Made by a program: the position numbers and the translations under genes. From Anaeromyxobacter dehalogenans (GTDB lineage: Bacteria; Myxococcota_A; UBA9042; DTJE01): a stretch of DNA of 7,170 nucleotides. Numbering within the stretch: position 1 is the first letter of the stretch; the number at the start of each line of letters is the position of its first letter. Below the pieces are notes generated by a model that ran no database searches, was not told the origin of the DNA, and worked only from the letters and a program-made list of their open reading frames with translations. Shown here piece by piece: positions 1 through 5,777 of this stretch. The DNA is taken from positions 1-7,170 of the forward strand of contig DYKK01000172.1 of the NCBI GenBank assembly GCA_020722625.1, written 5' to 3'.

Positions 1-704
1 TCCGCCCCGCACGGGTCCACCGGAACCACCTCCGGCTGGCACGAGCACCCCACCTTCTCGTCCTTCTGGCACTTGCCGGCCGCGCCCGTGACCAGTTTGC
101 AGACCGCCGGCTTGCACTCCGGGTTGAAGACCGGGGCACACGAGTCCTCAGGGAACACGTCACCCACGCACCCGCACTTCTCCACGCCGGCCGGGTCCAC
201 GACGAAGCGGCACCGGTCGTTCAACGTGTCCGCGACGTGGTCGTCGCATTCCCGCGGGACGCAGTTCGGGTTCAGGTCTGCGGTACAGGGGTCCACCTCG
301 GGTGAACTGGGTGCGCACTCGCAGGTTCCCTGGAAGTCGGGCCAGCATTTCCCCGTCGTCCCGTCCAGGAGCGTACACGGATCGGGCTTGCACTCGGGAT
401 TGAGGGCCTCCGAGCACGGGTCCTGTGGAGGCTCCTCCTGGCCGGAGTCCTGGACCGTCTCCTGGCCCGGGTCCTGACCCGAATCTTGGACCGCCTCCTG
501 GCCAAGATCCTGGACCGCCTCCTCGCCGGGGTCCTGGACCGCCTCCGGACCCGGGTCCACGCCGCCGGGGTCGCTGATCGCCCCGTCCGGCCTGTCCTGC
601 CCCGGCACGTCCAGGTTCCCGACCTCGCCGCCGACCCCGCCTCCGGGGCCGCAGGCCACCAGCCACGCCACGACCGCGATTCCGAGCCACCTCATGGTTT
701 TCAT
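1..704 (-). CDS. Cys-repeat surface lipoprotein, 3' end outside window
   Basis: The reading frame opens at the ATG at 702-704 (minus strand) and stays open to the left edge, giving 234 residues without a stop. GGAGG at 710-714 lies 5 nt upstream, fixing this start. Residues 1-18 form a lipoprotein signal ending in the lipobox LVAC (Cys18), so the protein should be lipidated and exported. Residues about 19-94 are a low-complexity linker rich in Gly, Pro, Asp, Glu and Gln. From residue 95 come repeats of about 43-49 residues, each opening with D-[PS]-C and holding six Cys in the order C-x7-C-x4-C-x9/11-C-x7/11-C-x-C. Units start at Cys97, Cys140 and Cys189, and a fourth begins at Cys232. Similar Cys-rich secreted proteins are common in myxobacteria, usually without known function. 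The Cys pattern suggests disulfide-stabilised modules; adhesion or matrix roles would be guesswork. It is divergent from rmuC. The call of coding sequence and lipoprotein is firm; function is unknown. Confidence 0.85.
   Translation of the reverse strand, partial: MKTMRWLGIAVVAWLVACGPGGGVGGEVGNLDVPGQDRPDGAISDPGGVDPGPEAVQDPGEEAVQDLGQEAVQDSGQDPGQETVQDSGQEEPPQDPCSEALNPECKPDPCTLLDGTTGKCWPDFQGTCECAPSSPEVDPCTADLNPNCVPRECDDHVADTLNDRCRFVVDPAGVEKCGCVGDVFPEDSCAPVFNPECKPAVCKLVTGAAGKCQKDEKVGCSCQPEVVPVDPCGA
435..545 (-). repeat. In-frame 24-bp minisatellite in lipoprotein linker
   Basis: Residues 54-90 of the lipoprotein are built from an 8-residue unit: EAVQDPGE, EAVQDLGQ, EAVQDSGQ, a half unit DPGQ, then ETVQDSGQ. 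At DNA level this is an approximate 24-bp tandem repeat whose core on the plus strand reads like tcctggaccgcctcctggcc. The unit length is a multiple of three, so copy-number change would lengthen or shorten the linker between lipid anchor and Cys modules without breaking the frame. Confidence 0.8.
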
Positions 705-738
705 TCGGACCTCCCTCCAAGCATCCACAAACGCGTTC

Positions 739-767
739 AGGTTAGCGAAATCGCGATCCCGCTTCAA
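739..767 (-). promoter_or_regulatory. Possible sigma70-type promoter of the lipoprotein
   Basis: Read on the minus strand, TTGAAG (762-767) is followed after 17 bp by TAACCT (739-744). That is 4/6 and 3/6 matches to the sigma70 consensus with ideal spacing. It would give a leader of roughly 28 nt before the ATG at 704, which accommodates the GGAGG site. The -10 match is weak, so this is a candidate only. Confidence 0.3.
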
Positions 768-972
768 GCGCTACGACCCGATTTTTCCGTTCCCACCGCG
801 CAAAAACCGCGCAATGCAGCGCGCCTGGGCGCCTCCGTCCTCGCGGTTGTGCAACCGGAACTTTCGCACCCGGCACGAACCATGCCGTCGCCCGGGCCAA
901 GATCGCCGGAGACAGGCGCCGCCTCCGGCATTCCTCGTCCGGAAGGGGGATGGCGCAGAGGCGAGGGCCATC

Positions 973-978
973 AGGAGG
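973..978 (+). promoter_or_regulatory. Shine-Dalgarno that sets the rmuC start
   Basis: AGGAGG lies 7 nt before the GTG at 986. It lies inside the longer open frame that begins with ATG at 950, which has no comparable site. The ATG at 998 has only a GGAG 3 nt away. This favours GTG 986 as the real start. Confidence 0.7.
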
Positions 979-985
979 TCGGGCC

Positions 986-2302
986 GTGTTGGAGTTCATG
1001 ATCGTCCTGAACGGGGTCCTGACCCTGGTCGCCGTGGGACTGCTGGCCGCGGTGTTCGTGCGTTCCCGAGGCGGACGGGAGGGAGAGGCCCTGGCCCCCC
1101 TCCTGGACCGGTTTGAGACCCGCCTGCGCGACGAGATGGCCCGCCTGCGGGAAGGCCAGGACCAGGGCGCGGCCCGCCTGCGCGATGGGCTTGCGGCCCA
1201 GGGGAACGCGACCGCCGTGCAACTGGGCGAGGCGCTGAAGTCGTTCGCCACCCAGTTCGGGGAGTCGCACCGGCTCGTAGCCGCGGAGCAGCAACGCCAC
1301 ATCGAGCAGTTCCGGGCGAGCCTGGACGCGAGCCTGGCCCAGGTCCGCGAGGAGACGCGCCGGAAACTCGACGAGATCCGGCAGATGGTGGACCAGCGCC
1401 TGCAACAGACGCTCGAGACGCGCCTCGGGGAGTCCTTCCGCACGGTGAGCGAGCAACTGAAGGTCGTGCACCAGGGCCTGGGCGAGATGCAGGCCCTGGC
1501 GTCCGGGGTCGGGGACCTGAAGCGGGTCCTGTCCGGCGTCAAGGTGCGCGGCCTGTGGGGCGAGGCGCACCTCAAGGCCCTGCTGGACCAGGTCCTCGCG
1601 CCAGGCCAGTACGAGGAGAACGTGGCCACGCGCCCCGGGTCGGGCGAGCGCGTCGAGTTCGCCATCCGCCTGCCGGGACCGGACCCGGAGACGACGGCCT
1701 GGCTCCCGGTGGACGCCAAGTTCCCGCTCGAGGACTACGAGCGCCTGGTCCACGCCTCGGACGCGAACGACCCTGCCGGCGTCGAGGAGGCGCGCAAGGC
1801 GCTGCACGCTCGCATCCGCGCGTGCGCGAAGGACGTCCACGACAAGTACCTCGACCCGCCCCACACGACGGCCGTTGCGATCCTGTACCTGCCCATCGAG
1901 GGCCTGTACGCCGAAATCGTGCAGAGTCCGGGACTGGTCAGCGCGATCCACCAGGACTTCCAGGTCCTGGTCGCGGGACCGACCACCCTCGCGGCGCTCC
2001 TGAACACGTTCCAGATGGGGTTCCGGACCCTGGCGATCCAGCGCCGCTCGCAGGAGATCTGGCGCGTGCTCGGCGCGATCAAGACCGAGTTCGCGAAGTT
2101 CGGCGAGGCCCTCGACAAGGTCGGGAAGAAACTGGCCGAGGCCCAGAACACCCTCGAGACCTCCCAGACCCGCAAGCGCGTCATGGAGAGGCGGTTGCGG
2201 GAGGTGGAGACCCTGCCGGAGGGGGAAGCCGCGGCGGTCCTGGAGGTCGAGGACCTCCCTGGATCCTCTGAAAGAGGATCGTCACACGACCCCCTCCATT
2301 GA
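986..2302 (+). CDS. rmuC: RmuC family DNA recombination protein
   Basis: The 438-residue product has the RmuC architecture. There is a single N-terminal membrane segment (residues about 3-25), a long charged coiled coil (about 35-165), then the conserved RmuC core (about 185-405). Recognisable core stretches are VRGLWGEAHLKALL (187-200), WLPVDAKFPLEDYERL (239-254), LYLPIEGLYAE (300-310) and FQVLVAGPTTLAALLNTF (325-342). RmuC proteins belong to the PD-(D/E)xK nuclease-like superfamily; Asp243 and Lys245 in VDAKFP fit its active-site strand. In E. coli, loss of rmuC raises inversion at short inverted repeats, so it is thought to limit rearrangement, but its biochemical activity is poorly defined. 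Length is close to the family norm. The GTG start follows from AGGAGG at 973-978; TTG 989 or ATG 998 remain possible. It appears to be a single-gene unit, since 297 bp separate it from the next gene. The family assignment is secure. Confidence 0.93.
   Translation: MLEFMIVLNGVLTLVAVGLLAAVFVRSRGGREGEALAPLLDRFETRLRDEMARLREGQDQGAARLRDGLAAQGNATAVQLGEALKSFATQFGESHRLVAAEQQRHIEQFRASLDASLAQVREETRRKLDEIRQMVDQRLQQTLETRLGESFRTVSEQLKVVHQGLGEMQALASGVGDLKRVLSGVKVRGLWGEAHLKALLDQVLAPGQYEENVATRPGSGERVEFAIRLPGPDPETTAWLPVDAKFPLEDYERLVHASDANDPAGVEEARKALHARIRACAKDVHDKYLDPPHTTAVAILYLPIEGLYAEIVQSPGLVSAIHQDFQVLVAGPTTLAALLNTFQMGFRTLAIQRRSQEIWRVLGAIKTEFAKFGEALDKVGKKLAEAQNTLETSQTRKRVMERRLREVETLPEGEAAAVLEVEDLPGSSERGSSHDPLH
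2242..2280 (+). other. Two tandem perfect hairpins at the rmuC 3' end
   Basis: GGAGGTC (2242-2248) pairs with GACCTCC (2252-2258) across a 3-nt loop. Three bases later GATCCTCT (2262-2269) pairs with AGAGGATC (2273-2280), also across a 3-nt loop. Both lie inside the last 20 codons of rmuC, just before the stop at 2300. No T-run follows, so they are not a textbook intrinsic terminator. They could protect the mRNA 3' end or help stop transcription. Confidence 0.45.
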
Positions 2303-2340
2303 CCTCCGTCGCAGAGCCGGAACGGTTGAACGACGGGGTG

Positions 2341-2408
2341 CAGGGACAGGGACCGTGACAGGGGACAGGGGCAGGAACAGGGGCAGGGTCAGTGACAGTG
2401 TCAGTGTC
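2341..2408 (+). repeat. Degenerate CAGGGA/CAGTGA hexamer repeat, copy 1
   Basis: About 68 bases consist almost entirely of CAGGGA, CAGGGG, CAGGAA, CAGGGT, CAGTGA and CAGTGT units, with occasional one-base slips in period. It lies in the non-coding space between rmuC and the vertex-protein operon, ending about 190 bp before the operon start. It shares the 11-mer CAGTGACAGTG (2390-2400) and the 9-mer CAGGGACAG (2341-2349) with the minus strand of the repeat at 7083-7152. The varying spacer-free units exclude a CRISPR array. Confidence 0.75.
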
Positions 2409-2535
2409 GGCGCCCCGTTGGTCGCGGGGGACGGGGCGTCGCGGCGGCTCGTCACGGACGGGAACTTGTCCACGCTTGCGAAGCAGGAAAACCGTTCGCG
2501 CGGACCCGACGATGAGGGGCTCCGGGACGGGACCG

Positions 2536-2551
2536 GGTCGCGAGGTCGCGA
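2536..2551 (+). promoter_or_regulatory. Two abutting 8-bp direct repeats, candidate operator
   Basis: GGTCGCGA occurs at 2536-2543 and again at 2544-2551 with no gap, and the second copy touches the TTGACA box at 2552. Its position directly upstream of a -35 element is typical for an activator or repressor site. No regulator gene is visible in the window. Chance repetition is possible in such GC-rich DNA. Confidence 0.4.
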
Positions 2552-2581
2552 TTGACAGTGCGGGCGGGGACGGGGTACAAG
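2552..2581 (+). promoter_or_regulatory. Candidate sigma70 promoter of the vertex/aldolase operon
   Basis: A perfect TTGACA (2552-2557) is followed after 18 bp by TACAAG (2576-2581), matching 4/6 of the -10 consensus. Initiation would fall near 2588, leaving a leader of only about 12 nt that still includes the GGAGG at 2590-2594. In sequence this GC-rich, a full -35 consensus so close to an operon start is noteworthy. The start site itself is inferred. Confidence 0.5.
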
Positions 2582-2599
2582 CCGGTGCGGGAGGCGCGG

Positions 2600-2914
2600 A
2601 TGTACCTTGGGCGGGTCATCGGGACGGTCGTGGCGACGAGGCGGTATCAGGACCTCGACGGGTATCGCTTCCTCGTGGTCCAGCCCCTGCGGCACGACCT
2701 GACCCCTCGGGGGACCGCGGTGGTCGCCGTGGACGCGGTCCAGGCCGGTCCGGGCGAGGTCGTGTTTCTCGTGTCCAGCCGCGAAGCCTCCCAGGCCCTC
2801 CCGGAACCGTTCGTCCCCGTGGACGCGGCCATCGTCGGGATCGTGGACACCGTGGACCTCGACGGACGCGGGGGCGGGCCGGACGGTCGGACCCAGCAGG
2901 ACGAACCGGGATGA
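2600..2914 (+). CDS. BMC vertex (pentamer) protein, EutN/CcmL family, paralog 1
   Basis: This 104-residue protein has the EutN/CcmL/PduN vertex-protein fold signature. The opening strand is MYLGRVIGTVVAT, followed by FLVVQPL (24-30), VVAVDAVQAGPGEVVFLVSS (41-60) and the closing strand PVDAAIVGIVDTVDL (73-87). Family members form pentamers that cap the vertices of microcompartment shells. GGAGG at 2590-2594, 5 nt before the ATG at 2600, fixes the start. It is the first gene of a three-gene unit; its stop overlaps the next start as ATGA. Compared with the next gene, the loop after strand GEVVFLV reads SSREASQALPEP instead of the usual EGxxAR-type stretch. It also has a Gly/Asp-rich 17-residue tail. 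The two paralogs may therefore occupy different vertices or bind different partners. Family assignment is confident; the compartment's substrate cannot be read from this protein. Confidence 0.88.
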   Translation: MYLGRVIGTVVATRRYQDLDGYRFLVVQPLRHDLTPRGTAVVAVDAVQAGPGEVVFLVSSREASQALPEPFVPVDAAIVGIVDTVDLDGRGGGPDGRTQQDEPG

Positions 2915-3210
2915 CGCTCGCGCGGGTCATCGGAACCGTGGTCTCGACCGTCAAGCACCCCGATTATCGTGGGCTCAAACTGTTCGTCGTGCAGCCTGTT
3001 GACGAGAACGGGCGCGACTCCGATGCGTCCTTCCTCGCCGTGGACGTGGTCCAGGCCGGCGCCGGGGACCTCGTGCTCGTGATCAGCGAGGGCAACGGGG
3101 CGCGCCAGATCTTCAACAAGCCCATCCTGCCCATCCGGTCGGTGGTCGTCGGGGTCGTGGACGAGGTCCACGTGGATCCGGGCCGCGTCCGGCCGCGGGA
3201 GGTGGCATGA
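2911..3210 (+). CDS. BMC vertex (pentamer) protein, EutN/CcmL family, paralog 2
   Basis: This is a 99-residue second vertex protein: [13 protein letters not shown] at the start, [11 protein letters not shown] (24-34), [21 protein letters not shown] (41-61) and [12 protein letters not shown] (77-88). It keeps the EGNGARQI stretch (60-67), the usual EutN/CcmL loop that paralog 1 has lost. Alignment by eye shows the same strand order in both, so they are a diverged tandem pair. The start codon overlaps the previous stop (ATGA) and the stop overlaps the aldolase start (ATGA), indicating coupled translation. Several vertex paralogs in one genome are known from Planctomycete-type and Haliangium-type BMC systems. 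Acting in a shell here is inferred, because no hexamer or trimer shell gene is in the window. Confidence 0.9.
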   Translation: MTLARVIGTVVSTVKHPDYRGLKLFVVQPVDENGRDSDASFLAVDVVQAGAGDLVLVISEGNGARQIFNKPILPIRSVVVGVVDEVHVDPGRVRPREVA

Positions 3211-3902
3211 CGACGCGCCAGACCACGCTGCCGGAACTCGAGCGCGAGGTGGTCCGGGTCTGCCGGGCGTTGCACGCGCGGGGCTTCGTGGCCAACCACG
3301 AGGGCAACGTCACGACCCTGACCCCGGACGGGCGCATCCTGGCCACGCCCACCGCGATGAGCAAGGGCGACCTCCGCGAGGCGGACCTCCTGCTGCTGGA
3401 CCGATACGGGCGGCGGGTCCAGGGCCATCGCAGGCCCTTCAGCGAGGTCGCGATGCACCTCGCGGTTTATCGGGCCCGACCGGACGCCCGCGCCGTGGTG
3501 CACGCGCACCCGCCGCACGCCACGGCCTTCGCCGTGGTGGGACGCCCCATCGAGGCCCCCTTCCTGCCCGAGTTCGTGGTCAGCATCGGGGGGCGCGTCC
3601 CGCTGGTCCCCTTCGCCCTCCCGGGGTCCGAGGCCCTGAACCAGGCCCTGGCCCCGTTCCTGGACGAGTTCGACGTGGTTCTGCTGGCGAACCACGGGGT
3701 GCTCGCGTGGGGGCCCGACCTGACCACGGCGCTCCTGCGGGTCGAGCACTGCGAGGAGGCCGCTCACGTGCTCCTCCTGTCGGAGCGCCTCGGCCCGCCC
3801 CGGCCCATCCCGGAGCCCCTTCACGCGCAACTGCTGGAGGCGCGGACTCGGGCGGGGCTCGGCCCGGCGGGACGTGCGAGGTCCCCGGGAACCCGTCGCT
3901 GA
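3207..3902 (+). CDS. Class II aldolase/adducin family protein (FucA-like)
   Basis: This 231-residue protein has the length and motifs of L-fuculose-1-phosphate-type class II aldolases. GNV (33-35) matches the phosphate-binding loop, and Glu80 in [12 protein letters not shown] is the expected catalytic acid. His99 and His101 in VVHAHPPHA, with His163 in ANHGVLAWG, are the Zn ligands. Such enzymes cleave sugar 1-phosphates into dihydroxyacetone phosphate and an aldehyde. In fucose/rhamnose microcompartments that aldehyde is lactaldehyde. Overlap with the upstream vertex gene (ATGA) makes it the likely cargo enzyme of that compartment. Downstream of the fold (residues about 202-231) there is a short helix-like stretch and a basic tail ending in GTRR. 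This might serve as an encapsulation signal, but that is a guess. The superfamily also contains epimerases and dehydratases such as MtnB, so the substrate is open. Confidence 0.88.
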   Translation: MTTRQTTLPELEREVVRVCRALHARGFVANHEGNVTTLTPDGRILATPTAMSKGDLREADLLLLDRYGRRVQGHRRPFSEVAMHLAVYRARPDARAVVHAHPPHATAFAVVGRPIEAPFLPEFVVSIGGRVPLVPFALPGSEALNQALAPFLDEFDVVLLANHGVLAWGPDLTTALLRVEHCEEAAHVLLLSERLGPPRPIPEPLHAQLLEARTRAGLGPAGRARSPGTRR

Positions 3903-3907
3903 CGGGT
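3891..3907. terminator. Inverted repeat spanning the aldolase stop codon
   Basis: ACCCGTC (3891-3897) and GACGGGT (3901-3907) form a perfect 7-bp stem with loop GCT. The aldolase stop (3900-3902) sits in it. It lies at the junction of two convergent genes (the next stop is at 3940), a usual place for a bidirectional terminator. There is no T-run on either side, so intrinsic termination is doubtful. Confidence 0.35.
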
Positions 3908-3939
3908 CCGGGCGGTGGGAATGGCAGGGGGAAGCGGTT

Positions 3940-4230
3940 TCAGGTCTCGCGTAGCCGCTTGATGATGCGTTCCTTGAGCGGGTCGCGGACCGGCGGGAGA
4001 GCGTCGCCGAGGATCTCCGCCTCCATCAGCGCGATCTTCGCGCGCGTCTCCTCGAAGGCCTGTCCCCGCCGCGGCAGCGGCGCGGCCGGCGGTTCGGACA
4101 GGCCGAACCGGATGCGGACGTAGCGCTCCTCCTCCTCGGTCAGGCGCCCCTCTCGGATCGCGCGCCGGACGTCCGCCTTGGTCACGGTCACGGTCTTCGT
4201 GCGGGTCTCGGTCCTCGTCTTCCGGTCCAC
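3940..4230 (-). CDS. Small stand-alone sigma-70 region 4-like protein
   Basis: This is a 96-residue protein starting at GTG 4230. AAGGAG at 4239-4244 is 8 nt upstream and there is no better start. Residues 30-74 read like region 4 of sigma-70 factors. [15 protein letters not shown] (30-44) parallels LTPREEKVLRMRFGI of Rpo[17 protein letters not shown] (59-74) parallels FDVTRERIRQIEAKAL, and [10 protein letters not shown] (86-95) resembles the end of sigma. No regions 1-3 are present, so it cannot be a complete sigma factor. The scaffold helix of the helix-turn-helix (TLEEVG in RpoD) is replaced by the Pro-containing PLPRRG. DNA binding may therefore be altered, while contact with the RNA polymerase beta flap is conceivable. 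The N-terminus has Thr at every second position from residue 5 to 17. Coding status is supported by GC-rich third positions. Similarity was judged from memory, not by search. Confidence 0.65.
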   Translation of the reverse strand: MDRKTRTETRTKTVTVTKADVRRAIREGRLTEEEERYVRIRFGLSEPPAAPLPRRGQAFEETRAKIALMEAEILGDALPPVRDPLKERIIKRLRET

Positions 4231-4274
4231 GGTTCGGTCTCCTTTTCGTCTGGACGGCTCTCCGTCCTGGGTCA

Positions 4275-4304
4275 AGGATACCCTCGCGGACCTCCGGGCG
4301 GCAA
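4275..4304 (-). promoter_or_regulatory. Possible promoter of the sigma region 4-like gene
   Basis: On the minus strand TTGCCG (4299-4304) is followed after 18 bp by TATCCT (4275-4280), giving 3/6 and 4/6 consensus matches. It lies in the 142-bp gap between the GtrA-family gene and this gene, about 45 bp before the start codon. It is weak evidence that the small gene is transcribed on its own rather than only by read-through. Confidence 0.3.
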
Positions 4305-4372
4305 GTACGGGGCGATCTCTCCGAAATCGCGGGTGTTTTCCAGGTTCCTTCCCCCACCGGACCCCGCGGCCC

Positions 4373-4876
4373 TCAACGACGCCCGCGAAACGTCCACAGG
4401 TGATTCGCGGTGAAGTTGATGCCGAGGCCCAGGAGGATCCCGGCAAGCGGCGCGAGCGCGTGGTAGAGCCGGAACTCCCCGTGCAGGGCCACCGTGAACG
4501 TGTCGGTCCCTCGCATCAGGGCGGAAAGCCCCACCGCGGTGAAGAACTGGACCGCGGCGGCCACGGACGACACCACGTAGAACTGCGCCAGGCGGCGGAG
4601 GAACCCCCCGGGGTCGCGGGCGGCCCGGTCCCGCCAGGTCCAGGCGTTGTTCAGCAAGAAATTCGTGAAGATGGACACGACGATCCCGGCGAGGTACGCG
4701 ACGGTGTCGCGGTGACCCGCCTCCAGCGCCGGGGCGAGCGCATGGGTCACGACCGCGACCGTCCCCAGGTTGACCGGCACCCCGGACGCGCCCACCACCA
4801 CGAACTTGACGAAGCGCCGCTGGTCCTTCGTCAGGTGGGACCGCAGGAAGGAGAGGGCCCTCTCGGACAGGGTCAC
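4373..4876 (-). CDS. GtrA family membrane protein
   Basis: This 167-residue integral membrane protein has the four-helix GtrA layout, with segments at about 21-43, 58-77, 98-121 and 136-157. Family hallmarks are FVKFVVVGASGVPVNLG (22-38), the NFLLNNAWTWR stretch (72-82) and its C-terminal echo GINFTANHLWTFR (152-164). GtrA-like proteins are thought to move lipid-linked sugars across the membrane or help modify cell-surface glycans; direct evidence exists for few members. The GTG start at 4876 overlaps the stop of the RNase Z-like gene as GTGA. AAGGAG lies 7 nt before it, so translation is coupled. No glycosyltransferase, its common partner, is adjacent, which leaves its substrate unknown. Confidence 0.9.
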   Translation of the reverse strand: MTLSERALSFLRSHLTKDQRRFVKFVVVGASGVPVNLGTVAVVTHALAPALEAGHRDTVAYLAGIVVSIFTNFLLNNAWTWRDRAARDPGGFLRRLAQFYVVSSVAAAVQFFTAVGLSALMRGTDTFTVALHGEFRLYHALAPLAGILLGLGINFTANHLWTFRGRR

Positions 4877-5718
4877 AGGCGATCTCCTTCCTCCGGGAAC
4901 AGCAGCCGCACGCGGCCGCCCAGGGACGCGGGGAGGCGTTCGCCGACAATGGTCGAGACCTCGTCGGTCCTGTAGATCTGGCTGAAGTGGTACAGCACGA
5001 TGGCCGGGGACTCGATCCCGTCGATCCGCGCGAGGACCTCGTCAAGCCGCGAGTGCCCCCCCGCGTGGACGTGGTCGAGGTCGCGCCGCTCGTCCAGGAA
5101 GGTCGCCTCGATGAACAGCACGCGTGCGGTGCGGACCAGCGGGTCGTCCAGGTCCATCCCGCCGGCCAGCGAGTCCCCGGTCACCGCCACAAGCGGCTCC
5201 TCCACCACGCGGAACATCTCCTGGTCCCGCTCGCGGCGCAGGTTCACGATGTCGGCGGACGGCAGCCCCACGAACTCGTCGCGCAGTTTCCGGACCCGAC
5301 GGACCACGACGTAGCCCAGGGCCGGGACCGGATGCCCGACCGCGAACGGGTGCAGGAAGAGGTTGCCTTCGAGCGGCAGGTCCTCGCCGAGCCGGGCCCC
5401 GTCCACCCGGACGTCGAACGGGCGACCCTGGAGGACGCCGAGCGTGGCGACGAGTTCCCGCAGCGGCCCGACCATCGGGTCCGGCGCGACCAGGCGCGGC
5501 GAATTCATCCCCAGCAGGCGCCGCACCCCGAGGTACATGGGCAGCCCCGACAGGTGGTCGGCGTGGGTGTGGGTCAAGGCCACGGTTCCGGTCCTCAGGG
5601 CCGCGGGCGTGCAGACGCCGAGGTCCACGGACAGGTCCATCTCGGGGAACGACAGGGTCGTGCCGATGCCCCCGAGCGAGCGCGCCCGGACCAGGATGCC
5701 CTCGATTCTTTCGTCCAC
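4873..5718 (-). CDS. RNase Z-like metallo-beta-lactamase-fold hydrolase
   Basis: The 281-residue protein carries the metal-binding set of the MBL fold in RNase Z order. THTHADH (49-55) is followed by His129 in VGHPVPALGYVV and Asp182 in TGDS. Next come the EATFLDE stretch (204-210) with the downstream GGHSRLDE (220-227), and His244 in YHFSQIY, resembling the HFSxRY motif of tRNase Z. RNase Z cuts the 3' trailer from tRNA precursors. Length fits the short form. I cannot exclude another MBL hydrolase, because the exosite arm is not obvious and the first metal motif is preceded by divergent sequence. The GTG start at 5718 has only a weak G-rich site (GGGGG, 6 nt away). An in-frame stop lies 10 codons upstream. 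It forms a unit with the GtrA gene and is divergent from queG, another tRNA gene. Confidence 0.82.
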   Translation of the reverse strand: MDERIEGILVRARSLGGIGTTLSFPEMDLSVDLGVCTPAALRTGTVALTHTHADHLSGLPMYLGVRRLLGMNSPRLVAPDPMVGPLRELVATLGVLQGRPFDVRVDGARLGEDLPLEGNLFLHPFAVGHPVPALGYVVVRRVRKLRDEFVGLPSADIVNLRRERDQEMFRVVEEPLVAVTGDSLAGGMDLDDPLVRTARVLFIEATFLDERRDLDHVHAGGHSRLDEVLARIDGIESPAIVLYHFSQIYRTDEVSTIVGERLPASLGGRVRLLFPEEGDRL

Positions 5719-5777
5719 CTTGCGCCCCCGCCGGCGCGCGCCGAGGGTTCACAGACCCACGCGGGCCGGGACGGCCG

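Larger units (their letters stand above)
705..985. other. Divergent intergenic region, lipoprotein / rmuC
   Basis: These 281 bases separate two divergent genes. I see no credible gene: the open frames here are continuations of shadow frames. The part next to the lipoprotein (about 720-860) is visibly less GC-rich than the coding DNA and includes short A/T runs (tttttc near 781, aaaaa near 803), as expected for a promoter region. A possible minus-strand promoter is listed separately. I could not pick a convincing plus-strand promoter for rmuC. Confidence 0.6.

Noticed and set aside
950..985. ATG 950 as the rmuC start
   Set aside because: It adds 12 residues without family similarity and has no ribosome binding site. 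AGGAGG at 973-978 fits GTG 986.
742..1951. Long open frames on the minus strand opposite rmuC
   Set aside because: They mirror the GC-rich codon pattern of rmuC, lack ribosome binding sites and have Arg/Ser/Pro-rich composition typical of shadow frames.
2341..2408. CRISPR array
   Set aside because: The units are 6 bp and contiguous, with no spacers and no cas genes.
2392..2599. Protein-coding extension upstream of the first vertex gene
   Set aside because: The open frames there translate the hexamer repeat into low-complexity Arg/Gly/Ser sequence and run out of frame into the vertex genes.
3891..3907. Strong intrinsic terminator
   Set aside because: The stem is good but there is no U-tract in either direction, so it is kept only as a low-confidence site.
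3707..4123. Plus-strand open frame across the aldolase 3' end and the small minus-strand gene
   Set aside because: It is a shadow frame overlapping two better-supported genes, with no start signal.
4178..4975. Plus-strand open frame opposite the GtrA-family gene
   Set aside because: It is antisense to a clear membrane protein and gives His/Arg/Gly-rich sequence without domain features.
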